A DNA stretch of 42,929 nucleotides from Pseudobdellovibrionaceae bacterium (GCA_022843825.1 JALHMX010000018.1:1-42929); one strand, 5' to 3'. Shown: positions 15,577-25,267, counted from the first letter of the stretch. A program made the numbers and translations. The notes: generated by a model not told the origin, from the letters alone.

Positions 15577-17478
15577 ATGATGGGTAAACAATTAAAGGTC
15601 ACTTTAATCGCTATTATAGTATTCGCAATTCCATATTTAGCCTTGGCTTCAGGTGCACCTTTAGTTAAAGCCAACGAATATATTGTTAAAATGAAGTCGC
15701 CCTCTCAGGCAGGAGAGAATCGCAGCCAGAAAGCGTCTAACGCCCGCAATGCTACCCAAAAGGGTTTTAGACTTATGGGTACCCTTGGAAAAACAGTACG
15801 AGTCGTACGACAAATTCCTGAAACGGGTATGTTACATATCAACGCCACTCAACAAGACCAATTAAATTATTTAAAGTCTCATCCTGATGTCGAATTCGTA
15901 GAGCCGAATTATATTCTTTCAAGTATTCCAATAGAAGTGGGATCAATGGGTGCGCCTCCAGAGCCAGGAGATTCATACTCTCAATCTTATTCAGCCGTGA
16001 AGGTCACCGAATCTTGGGGCATTGCTAAGCCCTATAACGATGCTACCGAAAAAACCATTGTAGCGGTAATCGATACTGGCGTAGATATCAATCATAGTGT
16101 TCTTAAAGATTCTGGTTCTATTTGGGTTAACGACGCTGAAAAATTTGGGCTTCCCGGCGTGGACGATGATGGAAATGGGTTTGTAGATGACATCCACGGG
16201 TGGAACTTTCATGGGAAAAATTCTAATGTTTTAGATGACAACGAACATGGAACGCATGTCGCAGGAATTGTTTTGGGGTTAGGGCAAGACATACTTGAAA
16301 ATCCTGTTCGCGAATCTCGAATTAGAATTATGCCGTTAAAGTTTTTAGATCACTCAGGGTCAGGATCGACCAGCGATGCCATAGCTGCAATTATGTATGC
16401 GGTTAATAATGGCGCGCGAGTGATCAATAATTCTTGGGGCGGTGGTAACTACTCGAAGGCACTTCATGATGCTTACGCTCACGCTTACAATAACAATGTT
16501 GTGATTGTTTCCGCAGCGGGAAACTCTCAAGATAATATCGACGTGATTCCGACATATCCGGCCGCTTTAGATACTCCTAGTAATATAACAGTAGCTTCCA
16601 CCACTGATGCTGATAACCTTTCAAGTTTTTCAAACTACAGCGGGCAAGGTTTGGTTCACATCGCGGCACCTGGATCGGGAATTTTAAGTACTGTTCCTGG
16701 AACATGCCCTATGTCACCTTTAGGTTGTTTCCGCTACATGTCAGGAACTTCCATGGCCACACCTTTTATTGCAGGGCTTGCCGCACTCGTTATTCGCGAG
16801 GTCCCAGAGGCCTCAGCTTATCAAGTTAAGGGAATGATCTTAGGGGCTATAGATTATAAAGCGAACTTAAATAACAAGGTACAGGTTTCCGGAAGAACCA
16901 ATGCACTCAAAGCGGTGCAATCAGCAATAACTAATGCAGGATCAATCACCTACTGGTTACCTGCTTATCAGCCGTCGTACAAAGTGGAGACTCGTTCGGT
17001 GGCTTCTGAACCTGACAGTGGTGGTGCAGGTTGCGGCATGGTTAAAGTCGTGCGTTCCACACTGGGAACCGGTGGCCACGTGAGTGATGGGTTTACTGCA
17101 GTTGAGGCTTTAAATCTTTTAAGTTTATTATTCTTAATGTCGATACCGGTGTTTTTAGCGTTTAAACTTCGTTCGGAACAACCTGCCTATGTTCGACGTC
17201 ATACGCGTTTCAATTTAGCGAAGGCTCTGCAAATTAAAATTAATGATGAAGTTGTTAACTTAGTTTCAAGCAGTGTTTCGGTGGGTGGGTTTTCATTTTC
17301 AAAAGATTTAAGCATTGATAAAGGGCAAAAAATTAAAGTCAAAATTCAGGATCAAGAAGTAGATGCTGAAATTGTTTGGAATCGCGAGAATAAAGTATAC
17401 GGTGTTAAATTCGCAGAAATTACTGATGCGATTAAACGAGAAGTTGAGTCTTGGACAGCCGGTTTAGCACCAAACTAA
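15577..17478 (+). CDS. Membrane-anchored subtilase (S8) fused to a cytoplasmic PilZ domain
   Basis: A 633-residue protein. Domains in order: a signal peptide (residues 1-25); an I9-type inhibitor propeptide (about 30-112, EYIVKM then VEFVEPNY); and an S8 peptidase with a full triad, Asp166 (VIDTGVD), His227 (EHGTHVAG) and Ser392 (GTSMATP), plus oxyanion Asn315. A linker precedes one membrane helix at about 511-530 (LLSLLFLMSIPVFLAF), and residues 538-630 resemble PilZ. The PilZ part has RRHTR at 540-544 and SVSVGG at 566-571, where the usual Asp/Asn of D/NxSxxG is Ser. Protease outside, PilZ inside is the predicted topology. PilZ domains bind c-di-GMP, so external proteolysis may be tied to that signal. 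Either of two adjacent ATGs could start it. Confidence 0.85.
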   Translation: MMGKQLKVTLIAIIVFAIPYLALASGAPLVKANEYIVKMKSPSQAGENRSQKASNARNATQKGFRLMGTLGKTVRVVRQIPETGMLHINATQQDQLNYLKSHPDVEFVEPNYILSSIPIEVGSMGAPPEPGDSYSQSYSAVKVTESWGIAKPYNDATEKTIVAVIDTGVDINHSVLKDSGSIWVNDAEKFGLPGVDDDGNGFVDDIHGWNFHGKNSNVLDDNEHGTHVAGIVLGLGQDILENPVRESRIRIMPLKFLDHSGSGSTSDAIAAIMYAVNNGARVINNSWGGGNYSKALHDAYAHAYNNNVVIVSAAGNSQDNIDVIPTYPAALDTPSNITVASTTDADNLSSFSNYSGQGLVHIAAPGSGILSTVPGTCPMSPLGCFRYMSGTSMATPFIAGLAALVIREVPEASAYQVKGMILGAIDYKANLNNKVQVSGRTNALKAVQSAITNAGSITYWLPAYQPSYKVETRSVASEPDSGGAGCGMVKVVRSTLGTGGHVSDGFTAVEALNLLSLLFLMSIPVFLAFKLRSEQPAYVRRHTRFNLAKALQIKINDEVVNLVSSSVSVGGFSFSKDLSIDKGQKIKVKIQDQEVDAEIVWNRENKVYGVKFAEITDAIKREVESWTAGLAPN

Positions 17479-17480
17479 GC

Positions 17481-18836
17481 TTAAAGTAATAGGCCACTTA
17501 AAATAAGATTAGCCATGGTGAAATAGATGATCACTCCTGTCACATCTACGATTGTGGCTACGGCAGGGGCGGACGCAGACGCCGGGTCAAGATTTAGACG
17601 TCGCAAGATAAAAGGAAGCATTGATCCTGAGATTGTTCCCCACAACACACAACCTAAAACCGAGCAGGCTACTGTTAAGGCGATGTAGGCGTAATATTCG
17701 CCATACATCTCTTGCTTCCAGGGCCAGAATAAAATTCGAAGGGCCCCAATGGCTCCAAGAAAGGCTCCTAAAAGCAAACCCGCAGCGGCCTCTCGAACAA
17801 ATACACGCCACCAATCGCGGATTCTCACTTCACCTAAAGCCATAGCACGAATAATTAATGTTGAGGCCTGTGAACCTGAATTTCCGCCGGAACTGATAAT
17901 CAACGGAAGGAACATAGCCAGTACCACAGCTCGCTGTAGCTCATGTTCAAAATAACCTAAAGCGGTGGCTGTGAACATTTCCCCTACAAAAAGAACCATC
18001 AGCCATCCCGCGCGTTTTTTTAACATCTCTGTAAAGGATATTTGTAAATAGGGAGCATCAAGTGATTCCACACCACCGATTTTATGAATATCTTCAGTAG
18101 CTTCTTCTTCGGCGACGGTAGCCACGTCATCAAAGGTAACAATACCGACCATGCGTTGTTCAGAATCCACAACAGGAATAGCCATAAGGTCGTTTTTAGA
18201 AAATATCTGAGCAATATGCTCTTGATCGAGGTCCACCGGAATTTGGATGACATCAGTATGCATGATATCTTGAATTTTTTTATCCGAAGATGCCGAAAAT
18301 AATTCGCGAAAAGAAACGACGCCCAGAACTTTTTGGTCAGGACTGAGTACGTAGGCGTAGTAAATCGTTTCAACTTGCGTTTTGGCTTGAACACGAATGT
18401 AACTAATCGCTTCATCCACGCTCATGTAGGGTCGAAGACGAATGAAGCGCGAATTCATGATACCGCCGGCGATATCTTCGGCATAGGCCAACAGGGCATT
18501 CACCTCGCGTTTAGTCTGAGGATCGAGCAATGAAAGCAAATCTTCTTTTTCTTTGTCGTCAGCAGCAGCCTGAATTATATCGGCAGCATCATCGGGCGCT
18601 AATAATCTAACCCACGAGCGTTGCTCTAAGGCTGGATAGTTTGAAATTAAATCATACTGATCACTGGGGCCTAAATTTAAAAAAAACTCTTCCGCATCTG
18701 TGCGGCTAAGCAAAGAGAACTCTTCTTTTTTTTGATCCAAGCTAAGATGAGCCCAACGATCGGATAAATCAAATGACTTATCTTGGAGTTCAGCATGAGC
18801 TTGGCTCTCAATAGTGTTATTTTTATCTTCAGACAT
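17481..18836 (-). CDS. mgtE: MgtE-family magnesium channel
   Basis: A 451-residue protein with the standard MgtE layout: an N-terminal superhelical domain (about 20-130, with LLAPDDAADIIQ and LLSLLDPQ), a pair of CBS domains (about 135-260, MNSRFIRLRPYMSVDEAI and VVDSEQRMVGIVTFDDV), a plug helix, and five membrane helices from about 285, including SSGGNSGSQASTLIIRALA-like sequence and PASASAPAVATIVDVTGV. The CBS/N region senses cytoplasmic Mg2+ and gates uptake. It converges with the subtilase gene with only two bases between stops, and I see no hairpin there. Confidence 0.93.
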   Translation of the reverse strand: MSEDKNNTIESQAHAELQDKSFDLSDRWAHLSLDQKKEEFSLLSRTDAEEFFLNLGPSDQYDLISNYPALEQRSWVRLLAPDDAADIIQAAADDKEKEDLLSLLDPQTKREVNALLAYAEDIAGGIMNSRFIRLRPYMSVDEAISYIRVQAKTQVETIYYAYVLSPDQKVLGVVSFRELFSASSDKKIQDIMHTDVIQIPVDLDQEHIAQIFSKNDLMAIPVVDSEQRMVGIVTFDDVATVAEEEATEDIHKIGGVESLDAPYLQISFTEMLKKRAGWLMVLFVGEMFTATALGYFEHELQRAVVLAMFLPLIISSGGNSGSQASTLIIRAMALGEVRIRDWWRVFVREAAAGLLLGAFLGAIGALRILFWPWKQEMYGEYYAYIALTVACSVLGCVLWGTISGSMLPFILRRLNLDPASASAPAVATIVDVTGVIIYFTMANLILSGLLL

Positions 18837-18898
18837 GCTTTCAAATTAACCTGATGTTTTGAAAGCCTCAAGCCTTATTTCGTAACCCTATATTATCT

Positions 18899-19267
18899 TT
18901 AGAAATGACAGCTGACGGAGACCATATAAAGACCTTCAATGCCTGGGCCGTAGCATGTTGTTTGAACTCCGGAGTAAATATTTTTAGAGTTAAAAAGCAA
19001 GTCGCTATTGCATGCAGAGTCCTCAAAACCAGATATGGTGATATACTCTATGGTGTTATCTGGATTAACGGCTACGGATCTCAGTGTAAAGTCGATCTGA
19101 GCATGAAGTAGCTCGGCAGATGTTGTTTCTTCGAAGTTCGTAAGCACGACAGTTTGTAAAGTCGCTTTTGGGTTATGAATAAAACGACCTGAAACTTCAC
19201 AAGTGGCGGCATAAGCGCCTAGTGATAACGACAGCGTAATAAATAAAGCAAATATATTTTTTTTCAT
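18899..19267 (-). CDS. Small exported protein of unknown function
   Basis: A 122-residue protein with a good signal peptide (FALFITLSLSLGAYAA) and a mature part of about 100 residues with four Cys (ATCEVSG, SACNS, TTCYG, SCHF), probably two disulfides. Strand-rich sequence (TLQTVVLTNF, VSVSCHF) suggests a small beta-sandwich. I do not recognise the family. AGGAGT stands about 5 bases before the ATG, so the start is well supported. Unlike its neighbours it seems to have its own promoter region (19268-19334). Confidence 0.7.
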   Translation of the reverse strand: MKKNIFALFITLSLSLGAYAATCEVSGRFIHNPKATLQTVVLTNFEETTSAELLHAQIDFTLRSVAVNPDNTIEYITISGFEDSACNSDLLFNSKNIYSGVQTTCYGPGIEGLYMVSVSCHF

Positions 19268-19334
19268 AAGGACTCCTTTAACGGGGAACTTATACTAGTC
19301 AGGATTACGGAGCAAGTTGTTCATTTTATTCCGG

Positions 19335-21089
19335 TTAAAATGAATTGGCCTTAAAGACTTTAAGCACCTCATCTACGGGTCCCATCATTTTAATTTGGCC
19401 ACGATCTATCCAAACTAGGCGGTCGCATTTTTCAATAGTCACTAAGCGATGAGCTACAATAATTTGAGTCTTATTTTTTAAGGCTGTTTCTAATGTTTCA
19501 GTTAGAATTTGCTCGGATTGGGGGTCAATATTGGCTGTGGCTTCGTCCAAAATAACTATTGGGCTGTCTTTAAGCAGACAGCGAGCCAAGCTAATCAGCT
19601 GTTTTTCTCCAAAAGAAAGATTGTTGCCCTTTTCTTCTATGTGATGATTTAAAGGCAAATGAATACGTACCTGGTTTAATGCTCTACTTAAGACGTCTTC
19701 AGGATACTTTCCTGCTAAGTCTAGATTATCTTTAAGTGATCCCTGCAGAAAAAAAGTATCTTGGGAAACGACAGCAAAATGTTGTCGGTAAAAATCCAGA
19801 CTCATTGATTGGCTGTTATCAATATATACGTTGCCTTGATTAAAAGGGTAAAGCTTCATAATCGAGGAAATAAGACTGGATTTTCCTGAGCCAGTCGCAC
19901 CAATGATTCCAATTTTATCACCGGGCTGAATTTGTAAAGATATATTTTTTAAAGTAGGGTCTTTTTGTGTGTGATATTTTAATGTAATATTTTCAAGACT
20001 AAGCACTCCGTTGACAGCTTTTTTAGCTTCTTGTGTATTTGCAAAATCCCGAGATAATTTGTGACCTGTTTCAAAGGTGGCTTTTTGCGGTAAAATAGCA
20101 TCAGGCTCCAGCGGGCTTCTCAAGTACTCATCAAGACGATGCACGCCAATAAGGGCTTCATCAAATTGCGAAAACCACTCAAAAAACATTTGAAGAGAAT
20201 GAGTCGACAGGATGGTGTAACCCAGGATTATAGAAACTTGTCCAATTCCAAGGATATTTTTTCCCATAAGGTGAATTGATAGCCAGCCATTTAGAATAAA
20301 GAGAATAAATGACATTATGTTAAGCTGGGTGGAAAAAACAAAGACACGCTTAAAAACTAATTTACGTGCAGAAAGATAAATTTGATCGAGCCATTCAAAA
20401 CGCTCTGTAAACTTATCATTTGCATGCGCCAGTTTGATATTAGTGGCCCCTTGCACTGTTTCAGAAAAATGAGCCACTGACGGCGCACGAAGTTGCGCCA
20501 CTTCCGATCGTGAGTAGCGCAATTTTTCCTGATTGTACTTTAAGATTCCGTAGAAAATAATTAATGAAAATCCCATGGGCAAAATAAATAAAGGGTGAAT
20601 CAGTGCAGCTATAAGGGCTATGCTAATAATATCAAAAACAATACAGAAAAATTCGGCCAGTGGGCCTCCGAAAAGTCTAAAAATGTTTCCGTAGTCACTA
20701 GAAAATCGCGCCGTTATTTTTCCTACAGGTTGAGTATCAAAAAAACTTAATGGAAATCGCGATACACGGTAAGTCGTTTCGTCGTAGATTCTTGAAACAG
20801 CATAAGCGCAAAGCGCAGAAAAAACCACACGGAAAATACCCGTAATTATAAATGAAACTAATAAGATCCAAAATAACTTATAAACCAGTTCTTGCAACAG
20901 TTCCGCTGTGATATAAGGGCTTTGATCTAAGGCCTCGGCTATTATACGAGAATTATAGAGCAGCAAGAAGCGGCCTAAAAATCCTAAAATAATTAAAAAT
21001 GTCACACGAACAAGATATGGCCTGAAAGCTTGAAATAGGGTATTGTAGACCGTTGTGCTTGAATTGAACGGAAGAGTTTTATTTTTCAT
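19335..21089 (-). CDS. ABC exporter half-transporter with canonical Walker B (partner B)
   Basis: 584 residues: a six-helix exporter domain (about 20-310) followed by a nucleotide-binding domain with Walker A GATGSGKSS, Q-loop VVSQD, a signature that reads LSFGEKQ instead of LSGGQ, Walker B IVILDEATANID with catalytic Glu, and a canonical switch His in IVAHRL. With the upstream gene it forms a heterodimeric exporter of the MdlAB / ABCC-like type. The catalytic site would pair this Walker A/B with the partner's intact LSGGQ. The start is ATG 21089, giving an 11-base overlap with the upstream gene; a longer frame reaching 21209 would lie entirely inside that gene. The substrate is unknown (lipid, peptide or drug). 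Confidence 0.88.
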   Translation of the reverse strand: MKNKTLPFNSSTTVYNTLFQAFRPYLVRVTFLIILGFLGRFLLLYNSRIIAEALDQSPYITAELLQELVYKLFWILLVSFIITGIFRVVFSALCAYAVSRIYDETTYRVSRFPLSFFDTQPVGKITARFSSDYGNIFRLFGGPLAEFFCIVFDIISIALIAALIHPLFILPMGFSLIIFYGILKYNQEKLRYSRSEVAQLRAPSVAHFSETVQGATNIKLAHANDKFTERFEWLDQIYLSARKLVFKRVFVFSTQLNIMSFILFILNGWLSIHLMGKNILGIGQVSIILGYTILSTHSLQMFFEWFSQFDEALIGVHRLDEYLRSPLEPDAILPQKATFETGHKLSRDFANTQEAKKAVNGVLSLENITLKYHTQKDPTLKNISLQIQPGDKIGIIGATGSGKSSLISSIMKLYPFNQGNVYIDNSQSMSLDFYRQHFAVVSQDTFFLQGSLKDNLDLAGKYPEDVLSRALNQVRIHLPLNHHIEEKGNNLSFGEKQLISLARCLLKDSPIVILDEATANIDPQSEQILTETLETALKNKTQIIVAHRLVTIEKCDRLVWIDRGQIKMMGPVDEVLKVFKANSF

Positions 21090-22704
21090 ATGGACTCTGT
21101 TTAAACTCATCGTAAGTTCCATTAAAAATAATTCGGCCGTTTTCCATATAAATAACCCGATCGACATGTTGTAAGAAACTGTGTCGTTGAGTAGAGATAA
21201 GAAAGGCATGGTTTTTCATTCTCATCGTTTTAATGCTTTCAATCAGCGCCATTTCTGTTTTAATATCTACAGCGCTAAAAGGATCATCCAATAAAAATAA
21301 GGGCTGCGGTTGGTGAAATAACCGACTTATGTGTAGTCGCTGCTTTTGACCGCCAGAAAGATTGATGCCTCTTTCCCCAACGACCATTTCAAGTAAGCCC
21401 TTGCCCGTTTTAGAGGCTTCGTCAAAGCGGCCCATTTCTATAGAATTCAAAGCAGCGTTTTCATCATAAAATTCATCATAGGAAAAGGATAAATTATTAT
21501 GAACTGTGGAGCTAAAAATAAAGGGATCCTGTGGAAGATAGGAGATTTTTTCTATAGAAAAGTAATCTGCAGTAAATGGGGTTTCTTCGATAAGTGATTT
21601 GAGCAGCAAGGATTTTCCAGATCCAACCGGGCCTATAAGAGCAACAATTTCTGCAGGTTTAATTTCTAGATAGATAGACTTAAGTAAATGGTGATTTTCC
21701 AAAGTAAGATTCAAATTTTTAATTTTAACAAGTGTATTTTTATCTTTAATATCGAAGTGCCCAATGGGATATATGGGGAGAGTGTTTTTCAGCGATAAAA
21801 TTTTATGAAGTCGTCGGACAGAAGTAAGGCCGTCAAAGAAGATAGTTAACAGCCACGGAAGTTGTCTTAAGGGGCGAGAAAGAAATACGCCAACCACCCA
21901 AATCAACACAAGAATATCTTCTTTTTTAAGAGATTCGATGGTGGTCGTCAGAAAATATATAATAATGAGAACATTCAGCCAATACGTAATATTCGAAGAG
22001 AAGGCATTCATTGTTTGACCGTTGGTGACCATCGCTACACGGTTCTCAGTTTCCAAGACTCGCTTTTGATAAATTTTTTCCTCAAATGCAGGAATCCAAC
22101 CGAGTGTGCGCAAGTTTTTAATGTTTTGGATCCATTCATTGACAATCGTCATACGCTCTGCGGCCAGTTTTTTAAAAGTAAAGAAAAACAAGGACTGGCG
22201 ATGGGCCATAAGGTAATTGAAGGTTAAGATAACTATGATGCAAATCAAAGAGTAAGAGAGTGGGACTTGATAAGTTAATTTTAGAAAAATAGGCGTAAAT
22301 ATTAACGGCAAAAAGGTTGTTAAGATATAGGGTAGTGTTTGCTCAAGCCACATAGTGGCACTGGGTACGTCGGAGGTGTAGTGATTAACTAATTCTCCTG
22401 TAGACTTATTCATTTTGGCAAACGAGTTTAAAGTCAGAATATGTTTGTAAAGCATTTTCGATAGGCTTCTTTGGGCAATCACTGATTCATTTTGGCTAAA
22501 GTACAGAGTCAATTGATAAGCCAAAAATGAAATCAGCATTAAAACAGCAGCAAACATTAAATCATAAAAGGATTGGCGTAGCAGAAAATTTTTCTGATAA
22601 TACGGGGTGAGCAACCCAGATAAGCCAGCGACTACGGCCAAAAGAATGATTGTCGTTTTCCAAGCCCATCGATTTAAGAAGACATTTTTAATAATAGGAT
22701 TCAT
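21079..22704 (-). CDS. ABC exporter half-transporter with degenerate ATPase site (partner A)
   Basis: 541 residues: an exporter membrane domain (about 10-300) then a nucleotide-binding domain with Walker A GPVGSGKSL and an intact signature INLSGGQKQRL. Walker B is LFLLDDPFSAVD, where Asp replaces the catalytic Glu, and the switch-loop His is replaced by Gln (STQRH against the usual THR). This is the degenerate half of an asymmetric transporter, resembling the first domain of ABCC proteins. It probably binds ATP stably while its partner hydrolyses. ATG 22704 is taken as the start; a TTG directly before it is the alternative. It is divergent from folE. Confidence 0.88.
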   Translation of the reverse strand: MNPIIKNVFLNRWAWKTTIILLAVVAGLSGLLTPYYQKNFLLRQSFYDLMFAAVLMLISFLAYQLTLYFSQNESVIAQRSLSKMLYKHILTLNSFAKMNKSTGELVNHYTSDVPSATMWLEQTLPYILTTFLPLIFTPIFLKLTYQVPLSYSLICIIVILTFNYLMAHRQSLFFFTFKKLAAERMTIVNEWIQNIKNLRTLGWIPAFEEKIYQKRVLETENRVAMVTNGQTMNAFSSNITYWLNVLIIIYFLTTTIESLKKEDILVLIWVVGVFLSRPLRQLPWLLTIFFDGLTSVRRLHKILSLKNTLPIYPIGHFDIKDKNTLVKIKNLNLTLENHHLLKSIYLEIKPAEIVALIGPVGSGKSLLLKSLIEETPFTADYFSIEKISYLPQDPFIFSSTVHNNLSFSYDEFYDENAALNSIEMGRFDEASKTGKGLLEMVVGERGINLSGGQKQRLHISRLFHQPQPLFLLDDPFSAVDIKTEMALIESIKTMRMKNHAFLISTQRHSFLQHVDRVIYMENGRIIFNGTYDEFKQSPYEK

Positions 22705-22763
22705 CAAGCTGTTCTAAAGTTAAGCGGTTTGTACCCAAAGTGACCAAAATGATGTTAGCACTG

Positions 22764-22791
22764 TTGACGATTAAAGAAAAATACTTTTAAT
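22764..22791 (+). promoter_or_regulatory. Candidate sigma-70 promoter for folE
   Basis: TTGACG (22764-22769), a 16-base spacer and TTTAAT (22786-22791), about 29 bases upstream of the folE ATG. The same bases contain an 8-bp inverted repeat (CGATTAAA / TTTAATCG), so a repressor or hairpin could overlap the promoter. Confidence 0.4.
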
Positions 22792-22819
22792 CGCTTTTTG
22801 ACTAGTGTAGATAACAGGT

Positions 22820-23515
22820 ATGGCAAAAACACAAAAATCCCAAGTTAAAAAGAAACTCACCGCTATCGAAATGATAAATAGCACCATATTGTCTAAGGTT
22901 CGATCTTCACCGGTGGTACAAAATAGGTTGTCGGTAGATCAAAAGGTTCAAAAAATTGAGATTCATTTCACAGAAATAATGAAAATATTGGGGTTAGATT
23001 TAAACGACGACAGTCTTCGTGATACGCCTAGACGTGTAGCTAAAATGTATGTCAACGAAATTTTTGGCGGCCTACGCGATGATAATTTTCCAAAAATCAC
23101 TATTCTTGAAAATACCATGGACTACGATCAGATGGTTTGTGTCCAAGATATTGAAGTCATCTCAACTTGTGAGCATCACTTTCAACCTATTGATGGATTT
23201 GCAACGGTAGCTTATATCCCTGATAAAAAAGTGATCGGGTTGTCGAAAATTAATCGAATTGTCGAGTATTTTTCACGTCGTCCACAAGTGCAAGAGCGTT
23301 TAACAAAACAAATTGCCGATTGTTTGCAATATATTTTAGGCACAGATAATGTGGCGGTCCATATCAACGCTAAACATTATTGTGTTATATCCCGTGGGAT
23401 ACAAGACACTCATAGTACCACTACGACTTCAGACCTACGCGGTGATTTTAAAGTTCGTACAGAAACTCGGACTGAGTTTCTCAAGCAGTGCCGGGTCAGA
23501 TTTAACAACAACTAG
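22820..23515 (+). CDS. folE: GTP cyclohydrolase I
   Basis: A 231-residue enzyme that converts GTP to 7,8-dihydroneopterin triphosphate, the first step to tetrahydrofolate. The active-site and zinc motifs are all present: STCEHHFQPIDG, GLSKINRIVEYFSRRPQVQ and HYCVISRGIQD, preceded by RDTPRRVAKMYV. An N-terminal extension of about 45 residues, Lys-rich at first, precedes the conserved core, as in many bacterial forms. The protein works as a toroidal decamer in the cytoplasm. An AACAGG sequence precedes the ATG. The next gene follows after 45 bases and may be cotranscribed. Confidence 0.95.
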   Translation: MAKTQKSQVKKKLTAIEMINSTILSKVRSSPVVQNRLSVDQKVQKIEIHFTEIMKILGLDLNDDSLRDTPRRVAKMYVNEIFGGLRDDNFPKITILENTMDYDQMVCVQDIEVISTCEHHFQPIDGFATVAYIPDKKVIGLSKINRIVEYFSRRPQVQERLTKQIADCLQYILGTDNVAVHINAKHYCVISRGIQDTHSTTTTSDLRGDFKVRTETRTEFLKQCRVRFNNN

Positions 23516-23560
23516 ACTACAAGGTTGCAGTCATAAAAAAATATGTCATAGTATTATAAG

Positions 23561-25267
23561 ATGACCTATTTATCGAAAATAAGAACTAGCTTACAGTGGA
23601 CCATAGGACTTTTAGTCGTCTTGGGTATTTGCTTGATTCCACTTGTATGGAGTCGACAAGTTAATGCTAACTATGTAACCACAAAAAGCACCCTTTTATT
23701 TTTCACTGGTGGCTTATGTTTTCTTTATTTGGCTTTATCCTCTTTAAAAACTCAGTGGAACAGGACCACGCATATTTTGGGTCTATTTGGGGTAGCGATG
23801 GTGGCGTGGCATGTGGCTTACGCCTTTATTTTTAACTACCCAATCAGTCTTTTTTTGCTTCCTAAACTTTTTGCACTGGTCGGTATTTTTGTTTTTTTAG
23901 TCATAAAAGACTTTCAGTGGGATATATTCTATAAGAAATACGAGTGGCTGTATTTAGTTGTTTTTTCCGCAGTAATAGGTTTGGCCTTTCACAGCTTAAT
24001 AATATCTTCCAGCGAACTTGGTTATTATGAACGCAGTCATTTCATGGCGCCGTTTGGAAATGTCAATATGATGGCCGAGTTTTACCTATTAACTATTCCA
24101 TTTCATTACTACTGGGTAAAAAATAAATTTAAGGTGCCAACCTGGGCCAAGTGGACCATTTTTATACTGGCTAATTTAGTTATAATTATAGCTAATTCTC
24201 GGTCTACTCACATGGGCTTGTGTTTGTGGTGGATGTGGTATTTTTATAAAGTAATAGACGGCCACAAGAAGTATATTTTTATTATTTTAACTCCGTTCTT
24301 TTTTATTGGAACAATAAAAGTGCACACTTTAGTATCCATGGAAATTTCAGTTGATAAAACCAAGTCTAATTCAGAGAGGTCTAATTTTTATTTAGCCACT
24401 AAGGATATGATTATCGCAAATCCGTTGGGAATCGGACTCAAATTTTCTAATGAAGTCGTGCCGTACAGATTAAGCTACCCTGCGGGCCCTCTAGAAACTG
24501 AATATCCTGACCAGCCACATTCGGAAATTCTTAAGTGGGGAGCACAGTTTGGTTGGCCTGGATTAGTTGTATGTTTAACTCTGTTATTATGGATAACGTA
24601 TATTGTATTTTTAAAAAGTCGTTCATTTTTTCTACAGGGCGCGCTGCTGGCGTTGTCCCCTCAAGTGTTATTTCAGTTTCCTTTTGAAAATCCAGCTACG
24701 ATTATGGTTTTGGCATTTTTGCTTTACGGATTTTATCAGGTGCTGCCTTCGAAAAAAACCAGTATTCATATTTCGATGAATATTGCAGGATTGGTTTTGT
24801 CCGTGTTTTTAGTGTGGCAGGCGTGGGCCTATTGGACTGCGGTCTATAAAACCTCTCAATACCCATCAAGCTTATCCGAAACGACTAAAGCTTGCGAAGC
24901 CAATCCGGCTTACTTGCCGGGTTGTATTATGAAAAATTATAACATAATCCAATCCAAAGATTTTGTAAAAGCTAAGGAAAATTTTATAAAAGATTCATCG
25001 GATAACTACTACCATGTTGATTTTTTAAAAATTTTAATCAGCTATCTTTTTGAAACGGGAAAAGTATTGCCCCCGCCGCAACAAGAAGTTCAATTTAGAA
25101 AACTTTGTGAAGCCCTTCATATTTATGCGATTATTTTTAAAGACCAGAAGAATTACTCTGCACAGGACACTCGTAATTGTTTGCAAGTCCCTAAGCCCTT
25201 TGAATTTAATAATCCTCAGCAGTTTTCGACAGACTTTAAAGCCTGGTTCTCTCGGGTGCTTCAATAG
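23561..25267 (+). CDS. O-antigen ligase / polymerase-like membrane protein (Wzy_C type)
   Basis: A 568-residue protein with about ten membrane helices in residues 1-425 and a soluble tail. Two features fit the Wzy_C/WaaL family: the inner loop motif IIIANSRSTHMGL (an Arg-Ser pair before a helix), and a long periplasmic loop with NPLGIGLKFSNEV and DQPHSEILKWGAQFGWPGL, where the HSE-x(5)-G-G pattern is typical of O-antigen ligases. Such enzymes join or polymerise surface polysaccharide, or glycosylate pilin. The C-terminal 130 residues, with several Cys (SETTKACEANPAYLPGCIM), may form helical hairpins like TPR. The exact substrate cannot be told. Confidence 0.78.
   Translation: MTYLSKIRTSLQWTIGLLVVLGICLIPLVWSRQVNANYVTTKSTLLFFTGGLCFLYLALSSLKTQWNRTTHILGLFGVAMVAWHVAYAFIFNYPISLFLLPKLFALVGIFVFLVIKDFQWDIFYKKYEWLYLVVFSAVIGLAFHSLIISSSELGYYERSHFMAPFGNVNMMAEFYLLTIPFHYYWVKNKFKVPTWAKWTIFILANLVIIIANSRSTHMGLCLWWMWYFYKVIDGHKKYIFIILTPFFFIGTIKVHTLVSMEISVDKTKSNSERSNFYLATKDMIIANPLGIGLKFSNEVVPYRLSYPAGPLETEYPDQPHSEILKWGAQFGWPGLVVCLTLLLWITYIVFLKSRSFFLQGALLALSPQVLFQFPFENPATIMVLAFLLYGFYQVLPSKKTSIHISMNIAGLVLSVFLVWQAWAYWTAVYKTSQYPSSLSETTKACEANPAYLPGCIMKNYNIIQSKDFVKAKENFIKDSSDNYYHVDFLKILISYLFETGKVLPPPQQEVQFRKLCEALHIYAIIFKDQKNYSAQDTRNCLQVPKPFEFNNPQQFSTDFKAWFSRVLQ

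Noticed and set aside
19320-19344. 9-bp stem TTCATTTTA/TAAAATGAA after the ABC transporter as a terminator
   Set aside because: It is AT-only apart from two positions and no T-run follows in the right direction.
22768-22793. CGATTAAA/TTTAATCG hairpin with following CTTTTT as a terminator
   Set aside because: No gene on the plus strand ends ahead of it; overlap with a promoter-like TTGACG/TTTAAT pair fits better.
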